From assembly GCA_007844125.1 (NCBI GenBank), contig CM017564.1:24670263-24734262 (forward strand): a DNA stretch of 64,000 nt, read 5' to 3'. Under the pieces are notes generated by a model. It was not told the DNA's origin, did no database searches, and saw only the letters and a program-made list of their open reading frames with translations. This document shows positions 24,824 to 36,200 of this stretch, one piece after another. The translations under genes and the position numbers were made by a program. Position 1 is the stretch's first letter. Each line of letters begins with the position of its first letter. Source of the stretch: Sinonovacula constricta (taxonomy: Eukaryota > Mollusca > Bivalvia > Cardiida > Solecurtidae).

Positions 24824-25059
24824 AAAAAAAAAAAAATGGATATTGAAAATGTCGGAAATGGCCCACTTGACAGCCCATATTCAGTTTAGTCTCCATAAGG
24901 TAAAATATCCCTTATCTCAGTTTTACAATTATGTTATTTATGTATTGACAACTTCATATGCACTTTTGTCCAAGTGTGTACTTCCCAAGATTTCCACCAT
25001 CATCGGAATGTCGGTAGGACAATGGAATGTTAAAAGTGCATAAAACCGAGACTTAATAA

Positions 25060-25530
25060 GGGAAATAACTAAAATTGACAGAAAATAAACCTTTGGTTCT
25101 TTTTCAGAAAACTGGAAAAAATAATGGTCATTAAATTTTTGTGGTTAGTTTCAAATCTGTTTGCATAAATTGTAATATTAAGGGTTTTTTTATTTCATAT
25201 TAATTGCAAAGATAAAGAAAAAAGTGCTTTGTGTTGCCTGTCACGACTTGGTCATTAGTAATTTTTTGTCAAAAATGTCAACATTTTAAAGTTTGACATT
25301 TTTGACAAAAAAAAAAATTAATACTTAAGTCAAAGAACACATAGTAATATAAAAATACATTTTAATTATTATTTTTATTTTTATTAAATATGAAATAAAT
25401 ACAACCAAAACAGTGAGTTCATGCAACCAGATTTGAAACCAAGCAGAAAAAAAGTGATGGTTGTTATTTATTCCATTTATCTGAAAAGAGCACTTTTGTC
25501 ATCATCCACCATTTTGTGTTTATTTCCATT
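25060..25530. mobile_element. Fold-back element, about 470 bp, whole-length imperfect palindrome
   Basis: Left and right halves are complementary over most of their length. Pairs include GGAAATAA/TTATTTCC outer blocks, TAGTTTCAAATCTG with CAGATTTGAAACC, TTTATTTCATATT with AATATGAAATAAA, and a central TTTTTTGTCAAAAATGTCAA paired with TTGACATTTTTGACAAAAAA around an 11-bp loop (about 25265-25316). No coding potential. Confidence 0.8.
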
Positions 25531-25639
25531 CAAAATTACCATTTTTATAATCCATTTACAACATCATGTCAAAAATATATTTACTAATGACATAATGATG
25601 ACAATATACATTAATCTAGCAGTACCTTAAATGTACTTA

Positions 25640-26200
25640 ACAAATCTTTGATCTAACAAATGCTGGTCAAGTGGAGACAGTATTCGGTTTTTCTCTTTTT
25701 TTTTGTCATGTCTGTCAGGAATTCAACCCAGGGCTGTCAATACACAGGTGTCACGACCCTACCGCCTCTACAACCAGAACACCTAGGGTTTTGTCAACAA
25801 CTGACATTTATTTTAAACAGGTAATCACTCAGTAAAAAACAAAAATACACTCTTTTTTCTTTTTCTAAATTTTAATGGACAACATTTTGATATCTTAAAC
25901 ACTATTCAGAAACATCTTGTGAAAAACCTAGCCTTTCACCTTGTCTTTATCCTCTAACAGTTTGCAATTACCAAGAATTAATATTGCTTGAAGCAAAAAT
26001 GAAATAAAAATGGAAAGTAGATAAAGAAGTAAACGCCACTTTAGCCTTTTCAGTAAACAACCCAACTTACAGCAGCAAATCAAGATTATCATTACGACGG
26101 ATTACAATTTTATCAAAATAAAATGGTTTATTAATGCACCAACATTGTTAAAATAATAACAACATAACAATTGGATTTCTTTGGTTTGTTTTGTTGGATT
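25640..26200. other. Intergenic, no feature recognised
   Basis: AT-rich. A short stretch near 25715-25790 (CAGGAATTCAACCCAGGGCTG) resembles a decayed tRNA-like SINE head but is too eroded to assign. Confidence 0.4.
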
Positions 26201-26202
26201 TA

Positions 26203-26897
26203 GGGGGTATCCGACGAATTTTTCTCTCTCAAAGAACTGAATAAATTATTCTTGCCCGAGATCTCGCAAAATGCTGATTAGTTATGTCCTACATCCATGT
26301 GAAAAGTTAAGCATAACACATCACTTGTCATTACAAATAGGTATTTCCTATCCAAGCCATGCTGCAGTTAGCAATTTTGAAACAAAGAACACCACGTGAC
26401 CCATAACTTTATATATTTATTTGGGTAATTCGCTCTGACGTCAATGTCTATATTTAGCAGAAATCACAATCACGCTCAGTTATAATTATAAGAATGAGCA
26501 TGTAGAGTGATTTATTTCACAATATCTACTGTCTTACAATGTAGACATTGTTCTTATTCGTCGTTTAAATCTTAGGTTTGTTTGTTTTTTGTTACATTGC
26601 AGACAAATTATGGTCATATTGGCGACATCCAGCCAATTATTGGTGGAGGAAGAGCCAAGACTTCTGGGTAGAACCAGCGGCGTACAGAAGGTTAGCTGGA
26701 AAATCTCCCCCTATGAATGCTCTCGCCCAGACTGGGACTAGAACACACGCAGTAAGGGGCTGAGAAGTTTCGAGTCAGCAACGTACTGCTCGAACACTGG
26801 CGCCCCTAGCTTAGGTTTGACCTTTTGCAGATATTATGCCCCAATTCTTAACTTGTATCTGATGAAAACGAATTGTCGGATACCACATTTAAACCAT
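26203..26897. mobile_element. MITE-A copy split by a SINE2
   Basis: Ends are GGGGTATCCGACGAATTTTT and CGAATTGTCGGATACCACAT, a good inverted pair. The right segment resumes after the SINE2 at 26580-26809; without the insert the element is about 455 bp, close to the copy at 62523. Confidence 0.85.
26580..26809 (-). mobile_element. SINE2 inserted in MITE-A, 9-bp TSD
   Basis: Flanked by exact CTTAGGTTT duplications (26571-26579 and 26810-26818). Body and decayed head as in the other SINE2 copies. Confidence 0.88.
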
Positions 26898-27320
26898 TAG
26901 TTCATTGTTTTGGAAAAAAAGGTATGTTTTAATTGTGGGTAGGTTTTTACATTTATCACATAAATGAGCGTGAGGTAACACTCATGCGCTATTTTTGGTA
27001 ACACTCTAGTTAGTTTTCGTAGTGTGACATCATTAAGTATGTGTAGTTTATATGCAATTTCCTTATCCCTTCATTGTTGCTATTTAATGCATTTTGTTGG
27101 ATAATTTCATTTTAATTAATAATAAATAACATTTTAGTCATGTTATAAACAAATCTGTTCCCTTTTTATGAAAAATGGTCAAGTAAAGAGTGGAACTATT
27201 TTTTGTGCAGATTCTTCCAAACTGAATTACAAATGTCAAGGCCAACTGTTCACACTATAAAAAGATGGAGCATTGAAAACAAAAAAACAGCTGATGTTTT
27301 GGTTATGTGATAAATAGAAT

Positions 27321-27452
27321 CTGATATTCACGTTCATTAGATACTGAAAATATTAAACTTGTCTAAACATACGAAACTCAGCAGAGCCTTGTTTCGTATA
27401 ACTTCATCCAACTTGTTTAATATTTTCAATATCTAATGAACACTCATATCAG
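27321..27452. mobile_element. Small fold-back element (132 bp)
   Basis: Arms of about 60 bp pair almost completely (CTGATATTCACGTTCATTAG with CTAATGAACACTCATATCAG). The centre is a perfect ATACGAAAC/GTTTCGTAT stem around a 13-bp loop at 27380-27390. Could be a MITE or a hairpin RNA source. Confidence 0.75.
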
Positions 27453-27864
27453 ATCCTCTTTATACTTTATATAAGAAACTTTTAATTTGCTTTTTTTCAC
27501 TAGAAAGCTCTTGAACTTTTACTCATTTTTATCTCATTCAACATCATGCAATTATATGTTCATGATGCTGTCTGAGGCATTTTTAAAATTAGAGATACTT
27601 TCCCTTCAGCACCTATATACCCAGTTACTACCCACAAGGACACAACACAATGTAAATCAGAGAAACATCCATTTATAAAATAAATTGGGGAATAGATTAC
27701 AGTACAACTTAACATGGCATTTTTTGTTTACAGATATAAGATGTTTTGTTACATACCTAATACCGCTAATATGTCAACACAACAAAATACAGGAACTGTT
27801 GTAACACTATAATTATATAAAGCATTTCAACGTCAATAATATCATTAGAACATAAATTAATTAC

Positions 27865-28262
27865 ATAAGCTGTAAGGACACAATTACGGTCATGTTGGGA
27901 TTTGCCAGCATTTTTTGCGACATTTTCTCTCGTTATAGCACAGGGACACTTCTGAAGTGTCCATGGACTGAACCCGGCAGGTCCATTAAACTGACACTGA
28001 CGAGTCAGGCGTAATACTGTCCCCTTAGCTCCAAGCATTAGGAGGAAAGCCATTACTACCAACTTTAAAGTCTTTGGTTTAAACCCGCGGTTTCCCGATC
28101 TGCAAGCCGATGCTCTACCGCTTGAGCTATTGCGGCCGGTCGGTCATGTTGGATTTACGTCACTGCTATTATAAGTGGAGAGAAACTCCAGTCAAATGTC
28201 TGGGTAGAACCACCGCTGCCCAGCAGGTCATTTGGAAGACAGCCCATCATGGAAGTTACTGC
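27865..28262 (-). mobile_element. SINE2 split by SINE3
   Basis: GTAAGGACACAATTACGGTC at the left continues, after the SINE3, as ATGTTGGATTTACGTCACTG and TGGGTAGAACCACCGC at the right, which is the ordinary SINE2 body. Confidence 0.82.
27899..28140 (-). mobile_element. SINE3 inside SINE2, 12-bp TSD
   Basis: Exact duplication CGGTCATGTTGG at 27887-27898 and 28141-28152. The head keeps GCTCAAGCGGTAGAGC (box A); the box B region is shortened (GTTTAAACC region lost bases). Confidence 0.9.
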
Positions 28263-29195
28263 AAATTACTGTGACTCACCTTGCAGTGCTGGGCATGGAG
28301 TTGCAAATATTTTAACCCTTCTGCCACAAGTGCCCCCTTTAAATGAAAATGCAAGGACTGAATCAAACAAACAAAAAACTGGGTTAATATACAAGGAGAC
28401 AGAATAAAAGCAAAGGATAGCAAAAGCAAATGAGTCATGATGTTTTATGATCAATGGTAGGCCCAAGAATGATCAATGAATCAAGTATAACTTAAAAAAA
28501 AAGAATGAAGAAAAATTATATTTACATGGAATTCATTAGTTCATTTATAAAACTACAAAACAACTGTTAGAGAGTGATCTTAATATTCAAACAGACTTAT
28601 TTTTGTTATGATTAAAGGTTAGAATATGTTTTGCCAACAAAATGAAAGCATAAATTCTGCAAACTTAAAAAATAAAATATCATTTGATAAAGCGACTTGT
28701 TAAAGTTCTGCATAGGAAAATGAGATACTGCTATAGAAACTCAAGATGCACACTTTATATGTATCATTACTAAGCCAATAAGCATATTGTTTAGAAAATA
28801 CAGCTATCACCTATTGAAATCCATAGGACAAAAGTGATAAAATAAAAAGCACATAAAAACATTATGCTTCACATTATTCGGGACATCAAGAATTTTTATG
28901 GTAAATTTAGATTGAATCTACATACACAAAGTTCTGTGCTGTGGATTAGTTTGTTAATAGTCTAGTGGGAAACAGGTTTACAAACTTATATTTATCCCTC
29001 TCGATTTCCCATTTCTTAGATTGATCTATTTCTCGAGTAGTCATTACTTGGAGCAAAATGAGGTAAAAAGTTTTGCCCATGGACAAATATCTCTTGATTA
29101 GTTTGAGTTTGAACCCAGAACCCTCCAATCTGGAGTCAAACCTTTTAACCACTTCAACAAAGATGCTTATTGCCATACTGCTAGTCACATTCAGT
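28263..29195. other. Intergenic, no feature recognised
   Basis: AT-rich; a few open stretches of 60-80 codons on the minus strand show no splice-consistent ends or domain-like composition. A run near 29100-29160 (GAACCCAGAACCCTCCAATC) looks like a decayed tRNA-like region. Confidence 0.45.
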
Positions 29196-29199
29196 TTTT

Positions 29200-29340
29200 G
29201 TTTTGTTTCTTAAATACATCGGAGTGACCAATTATGGTCATTATACCGACGACTGGTTATTTTGAAGAAGGAAGACCCCAAGCAAATCGGCACATCATAA
29301 TGTCAGCTGGAATACCTTCCCACATTATCGTCAGATTTAA
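29200..29340 (-). mobile_element. SINE2 fragment
   Basis: Carries AATACATCGGAGTGACCAAT, TGGTCATTATACCGACG and GAAGACCCCAAGC; head missing. Confidence 0.65.
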
Positions 29341-29654
29341 TCAGACTGTTAATTGCTTATGCTAATCATCTATGCAAGTTTCCACTATGAATAAATATCC
29401 ATCTTAATTGCAAAATGGAAGTTCTAATTCAAGCGCAGTCTTGAGAAAAAAACAACAACAGTAAAACAACTCCTGTTAAACAAAAAACAGGTATGTTTCA
29501 CAACACAAAATGTATAATGAAAAAGAAAAGAATGTGACAGCAAATATTACAAAGGCCAAGGTTGTCAGCGTAAACATTAGAGTGATGCAAAATATACACT
29601 TGAATGTCAGAAAGACAACACAAATTGTTTTTTTAATGCTATTGTTACAGTATT

Positions 29655-30230
29655 TTGTTGGACAAAATGTCAAGTTGCTATGGTAATACAAGAATTTCTG
29701 TGACAGAAATAAAAGTATTGTTGCTATAGTAATGTAAATACTGTTGCTACTACAAGTTTCTTGTAGCTATGGCTATATGGCTGTTGTGACAAAAATTACA
29801 AATGTTGTTGCTATGGAAATACATAAATGACTGTGACAGATATTCAAGTCGTGCTGCTATAAAAAAAAATGTATTGATGCTACAAAAATGCAAAAATGAA
29901 TTTTAATGGCAAAAGAGTTTTATTTGCTCAGGAAAAAGTACTGATGAGATGAAAATGCAAGAATGATTGTGATGAAAATATTGTTGCATGATAGCATAAT
30001 AGTTAAAATGGAAATTCAGGTCCTGTTACTAAAGATAAAAATATTGCTGCTATGGAAATACAAGTATTCTTTGTTGTCAGGAAAAAACAAATCTTTTTAC
30101 GATTGAAACGTCTTATCGCAAATTTTAGTCTTGTTTCTACCCTTAAACAAGTCTTGTTGCTATGGAAATGTAAGTCTTGATGCTATGAAAATACAACTTC
30201 AGTTGCTATGGTAGTACATGTCTAGTAAGT
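29655..30230. repeat. Degenerate repeat of GTTGCTATGG words
   Basis: The word GTTGCTATGG(A/T)AAT or a close variant recurs about ten times (for example 29674, 29720, 29807, 30046, 30158, 30200) with ATACAAGT-like flanks and spacings from about 20 to 150 bp. It looks like an old tandem array that has diverged. Confidence 0.7.
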
Positions 30231-30950
30231 AACTGTAAGTAAAGTTCTGTTTAGTTCAGTTGAGTAAAAAGTCTGGACGTCAGGTATATTGTCCAGGTTC
30301 TCCTGTGTAGTATATCTTCACAAAATCTTCATTTGACCTTCATGTGCAAAGAAAGGTCAAGTGTAAGAGGTCAAGGTCAGACAGCCAATTGTCTGTCTGT
30401 TCAGTTGTCTGTAGTAATATTCAACTGTAGGTTGCAGCAACTGTATGCTGTTGTTGAGTCCAGGCGTCTGATGATGTCTATGTTCTATGTTTTTTTCCAT
30501 GTCAACTTTAGTCACAGTACGTCTTAGCATCTCAGTCAGGCTCTGAAATAGAATCTATCTAGGTCAAGGACAAAACAACAGGTTAAATATAGAATATACG
30601 TCAAATTTCATTCATTTTGAATTTATGTCGAATTTCATTCATTTAGTAATAATGACAAATTGCATTAATTAAGTAAGCAAAATAGTAAACCAATTAACAT
30701 GTCCAATCTAAAGGTTAATAGGTCAGGTCAATAAAGAAAATAATAAGTCAACAGTGTAAAATATCAGTTTGGCAGGTGAACAGTTAAATTACAAAGACGA
30801 CATTTATAAGTAGGTCAATAGTTTTGTCATCTTTTTTCCTGTAGTTGCTTAAACTGTAAAATCTTGAATTGTATTCTGCAAAGCTTAATGTAGAACCTAT
30901 AGATACTTCTGGGACAAAGCCATCAAGTCAGCAAATTAAATTTCAAATAT

Positions 30951-31045
30951 ACCTGTTAATAAGGAAAACGGGTAACCTGTTAATAAGGAAAACAGGTACC
31001 TGTTAAAAAGGAAAATAGGTAACCTGTTAATAAGGAAAACAGGTA
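30951..31045. repeat. 24-bp tandem repeat, 4 units, each an inverted repeat
   Basis: Units start ACCTGTTAATAAGGAAAA and close with CAGGTA. Each unit contains ACCTGTT and its complement AACAGGT around a 9-bp spacer, so every unit can fold. Confidence 0.92.
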
Positions 31046-31154
31046 AATTCCTTATCAAAGGCTTATGCTAGATGTAGATAGAGGAAAGAAACAAGAAAGA
31101 AAACATGAAGGAGAAATTGATAAGACATGTGCTAAGGCTACAACTAAGATGCAG

Positions 31155-31225
31155 AATATGTTTGTTGTTTATTGGGTTTATTGTTCCACCAACATTATTT
31201 CAGTTCTCTGGAGAACACCTGGCAT
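31155..31225 (-). mobile_element. SINE1 tail fragment
   Basis: GTTTATTGGGTTTATTGTTC, CACCAACATTATTTCAG and GGAGAACACCTGGCAT match the SINE1 tail and mid-part with an internal deletion. Confidence 0.65.
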
Positions 31226-31709
31226 CTAAATTGAAAAGTTTTAATAAGGGATAATATTGAAACACCTTGGAGTGAGGAAAATAGAAGATGACATGTCTGT
31301 ATGTTGTTCAGTTACGTTGTTGTTTTTAGTTTGTTACACCCCATATCCCTACATCCCACCCCTCCAGCCCATCCCACCTCTCTGAGATTTGTGTATATTT
31401 CATAAACTAACATGACCATGGACAAATACCACCAACATGAACATTGCAGTAACTAAATCTTAGATAAACAAGTCACAGATCATGTCAATGTCCAAAACAT
31501 ATTTCATTCACAAATTTCTGTTGACTTAAAAGCTAACAGTTAACTAAATCATTAAATTGTTAATTTAAGGTCGGTGATTTTAATTTATCAGCAACAACTG
31601 TTTGAAAATCAGTAATGTCAATCTTTCTACCTTAAACCCACACCAACGAAATCAAAATGATGCAAACAAAAAATAAAAAATTAGAAATTTAAAAAAAGGG
31701 AGTCCATTA

Positions 31710-31787
31710 CCCTTTACTAGTAAAGAAGCTAATGGAAGGGTATGTTCTAAGTTAATGAGGAGATAGGCATTTCCAGCAAGTAAAGGG
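31710..31787. mobile_element. Mini-MITE, 78 bp, TTAA target
   Basis: Ends CCCTTTACTAG and CTTGCTGG..AAAGGG (complement CCCTTTACTTGCTGG); TTAA at the right side and a decayed ATTA at the left. Related to 59856-59926. Confidence 0.65.
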
Positions 31788-31792
31788 TTAAA

Positions 31793-32022
31793 GTGTTGTT
31801 TTTTTGTTGTTGTTATTTAAATACAGCGCAGAGACCAATTATGAACATTATAAAGACATCCACATGTTTTTGTTGGAAGAAGACCCCAGATAAATGTCAT
31901 GGTAGAACCACCGCCGCCCCGCAGGTCAGCTGGAAGACCTTGCCCCGATCGAGACTGGCAGGCTCAGCAGTCAGAGGAGTTACAAATCAGCGACTCTACC
32001 ACTACGCCGAGGCGCCCCGACA
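31793..32022 (-). mobile_element. SINE2
   Basis: Carries AATACAGCGCAGAGACCAAT, ATGGTAGAACCACCGCCGC and a head ending ACTACGCCGAGGCGCCCC. Directly follows the mini-MITE. Confidence 0.82.
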
Positions 32023-32954
32023 TCAATCTGCAGTTCACTAGTATTCACAAATTGAATTTAAAAACAGTGGACCTTCAGCAAAATCTACTGGAAGAGACAA
32101 TTTTCCTGTACTGACAGAGATTTCTACCAAACACTAATGGATTTAAACCAAGGTCCAAAGACTTTTCTTTGAAGACTGTTTCAGGGTTATTTAAATTAAT
32201 GTGCCACTATCAATCAGATGCCATATAAAAAAGCAACTTGAACAAATGAGAACATGTCCCTTGGACATGCCAGAGATTTGCATATGTTGTTGGTACCTCG
32301 CTTTACTTCATGAACTGGGGATCTTTAAAATAAGCACTCAGAAACTTCTTAGAAATAATGTTTGTTATAATGATGAAACTTGGACCTTTATTTTTTAAAC
32401 TGATTAAGTTTTAAGAACAAAATCTGTTACAGGACAGCAAGCTCAACTTTTCTTGATAGTGTGATGTAAGCTTTATAGTATTGCAAGCAAAGCATTAATT
32501 TTAACCTGCATGTATATGCACCAACATTTTTTTAAACCAAACCAAAAGCTATGTTTTCTAAGAAAATCCAACCTGGAACTATCGAACTTGATTACATCAG
32601 TAGGTATGCTCAACAGAATGAGATGCCAAGTTTCCATCCAATTAATACACAAGTTATTAAGACATATGTTTGATAAGACTTGAACACAAACTTTAGCATA
32701 AGCTATTTGGTGATGGAAGTATAGATGCTCTTGCAAGTGGAAATGCTCCCCTTATTTATTAAATAGATGAACAACAAACAGACCTCTCTTGTTATCATAC
32801 AAGAAATAAATTATACAGAAACAAAAGAATCTTGCGAATCCAAGGAAAGTAAACTGGATTTGAGTAACAGCTTGTTTCTCTCTTTTACTACAAACATTTG
32901 TGATCCCTTCATAAGGATTTTCATACAGATTCTGAGAAAAAAACTACATTCATG

Positions 32955-32960
32955 TTTATT
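32955..32960 (-). promoter_or_regulatory. Candidate polyadenylation signal of RBM45
   Basis: Minus-strand AATAAA about 290 nt beyond the RBM45 stop. Further candidates lie at 32755-32760, so the true 3' end is uncertain. Confidence 0.35.
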
Positions 32961-33249
32961 TTTCCACCGTAGGTCTTCACAAATAAAATTTAAAAAACAA
33001 TGTTCCTTCTAACTAGTAAAAAAACCTGGAACAGATTAATTGAACTTCACAAACAGGGATTTCTGTCACTTTCAGGACTGGGTGCATGGTCCACTGGCTT
33101 TTTGAGAAGACTCTGTCTGGAAGTGTCAATGGCATCCTGATATTTGGGTTCAGTATTGAAGCCTTTGACCCTCCTAGGCTTTTGACAGAAAAATAAACTT
33201 TTTCATACATGGCAAAAAGTTTAATTAACAAGATCTACATTTCCTACCT

Positions 33250-36200
33250 CTATTTCATGAACTCTGTTTTCTGCCGTTTATTGCCATCCTCATCATTCCG
33301 CTGTGGCTCGGCCTCAAGAACCTTTAGTCTCTGTCCCGCCACTGTCTGTCCGTGAAGCGTTTCCATCGCAGCCGCGGCAGCGTCCAAGTGGGCAAATTTG
33401 GCATAACCAAAGTTACGACCTACATTTGAAATATAAATAACAAATTTAAAATTTATTTGTTATATCACCATCTCTGTGAGTGGTGACAGATGTTGCTGAG
33501 TCCTGACTTGCAAAAGATGTTGTAGGAAATATTATGACATACACATGTAACGTATATTGAAGACTTCTAATAAAAAGTGGGGAATAATGTATAAGCTCTA
33601 ATTATTATTTATTTTGTAGGTTGTGTTTTCTGTCATAAATTTGTGAGAGAAAAAAAAAAATCTAGTGGGGTCTTGCGGTTATTGCACAGGACTACTCAAA
33701 TGTAAGGATCTACAAAAAAGTTCTAATTTAAATTGCATGAAAAAAAATAAAAAAAATGGTGTTTTGTTGGTTAGTTAGAAAACCTTTAAGGAATTAATTA
33801 TTATCCAGTATACATTCTGTAAGTCTTCACAAAAAAATTCAAATACTAAAGAAACAAAAAACAAACTAACAAATACAATAATAACTTACCTGGCAGTAGG
33901 TAGACATCAATGAGATTTCCGAACCTACTGAAGGCATCACGCAGGATTCTCTCCGGAACAGCTGCTGGCTGACAAACAATGAACAGTCGCTGGGCGACAG
34001 GGTTATCATCAGAGACCAGAGGTTTCGGCAACGGAAGGGGGATGCTGCAGTATGTTACACGCTCCTTGTCTAATGGAAGTCCAACGGCTTGAGACAAAAT
34101 TAACTCTGGATTAATTCCCGCCTTCTCCAAAACCATAGCCGCCTGAAATATTTGTAACAACAATGACAATATTGAAATAAGAGCTGTCACTTACTGTTCA
34201 AGTATTTAATAGTTTGATAAAAGGTTGATAGAACTTGTAGGAGAAACCTTCTCATGTATTTCAAAATTCTCACTACTAAACATCACATTATTTTCCCCAA
34301 AATTATAGGGCATGGGCCCCTTCCTCTTGTTTTTTTTTAGCCTTATATAGAAGGGGCCGTTTAAAGGCAACATCCTTTCAGAAAATAAGCATAGTTTCCC
34401 CTAAAAATGACAATTCCCCTTCCATAAATTTAAAAATGGAGTTAATGGGACTTATTCTAGACTATACAAATTCAAGATCAAATGAAAAAATAGAGAGATG
34501 ACCTTGCAATAAACATAAAAAATGTCTGATGGAAAATAATAACATACACATTTTCCCCCCTGTTTTAAAAAAAATGACACAAATATTTCTCATTTTCAAA
34601 GGCCACAGGCCCCATCCCTTTTTCACAAAACAACAACAACAACCCTGATTCAAACTATATTTCTCAATAAATCTGTACAGGAACTATCAAACTTGATTAT
34701 AGCAGTTGTTATGATTATCGGTAATATGAAAACTTAATGTGAAGTTTCGATCCAATCTCTGTTGAAAAGATGAGCTGGACTGTACTTGCATGCAAAACTT
34801 TAACCCAAGAATTGCTCCCAAAATGTGCTTATTTATAGAACAAAAAAATTAACTCTTCAAACCCTGGTAACCTAATGCTGCAAACTTATGCCATAAAAGG
34901 CCCTAAGATAATGCTTTTTGCTACCCCTGATTGTATAGGTCAGAGTCTAGGCCAGGATAAAAAACTTTTCACGTCTCCCAGCTGACCTGTGGAGCACGGG
35001 TGGTTCTATCCAGACAATTATCTTAGCATCTTTCTTGACCCATCAGACTCACACGATTGACATGAGGGGCAGAGGAGCAACATGTTGGTGACACTTACTG
35101 CTCGGCCACAGGTGTTTGTTTGTTGGGTTTATCGTCCCACCAACAATACTTCAATTATTTGGAGACGGTGTCCACTTGAAGCAGACATGGTGCTGCCTTC
35201 ACCGTGTATAGCATGCCGTGAACACCTAGCATGATACCACACCCAGTCACATTATCCTGACACCGGGCCAACCAGTTGTGGAACTACCCTTATATTTGCT
35301 TGAGGGTTAGCAAGGGAGCTATGCCACAACCATATTTAAGGACTTTGGTATGTCGCAGCCCAGGATCAAACCCGTGGCCTCACGTACCTGCAGCCGGCGC
35401 ACTACCAATTGAGCTACCAGGTCTGATGGCCAAAGGTGTCCCTTTATACTCCTCATTATTGTGTGCATTCATATAGCACTCAACAAGCACTCGAGCCTTT
35501 GCTAGCTAGTAGCAGAGGAAGTAGTCTACTTGTCACACAGTTCACAATCATAATTAAATAAACTGGACAAAGATTGGACTTAGAGGAATTTAAAATAAAT
35601 AATCTGGAATAACCATCTGCATTCATTTATCATAAATGATAATGACCACTTATGTCATTAATGTATGTTCATTTATTTTATATATGTAAAATTATCCATT
35701 ATTTGATCCTAGAAGATAAAACACTGTATTTCAGCTAGTTTAAAAAGTCAGCACATTAAAAAGGATATGTTGAGATATTGTACATAACCATTATTGACTA
35801 AAATTTGTAACCATATTAGACATTGTTACGGAATGTATGTTTTCAAAATATGTAATTCTTTTTCTGATCTCTTGTATGACTTAAAACTAGATGTCAATAT
35901 CAAAACAAAATGATACTAAAGGTATAGACTTACCTGATGTACAGGGTTGGTATCCAACTGGTCAAAACCAGACGGTGTCATGAATCTGCTTGGACCGGAC
36001 CTGCAAGAAATTTACAACATAAATTAAATTCTATATATAACACTATATAGTTTCTTTGGCAACAAATAAAAAAGAGACATGTCTAAATAAATATTACAAA
36101 TCACAGCTCTTCTGGGAAATTGTTTCTTTACTCAAATGGTTGAAAACACTGTTTTTAAACAGATATACAATAACTGCAGAGCAACATTGTTTTAAACAGA

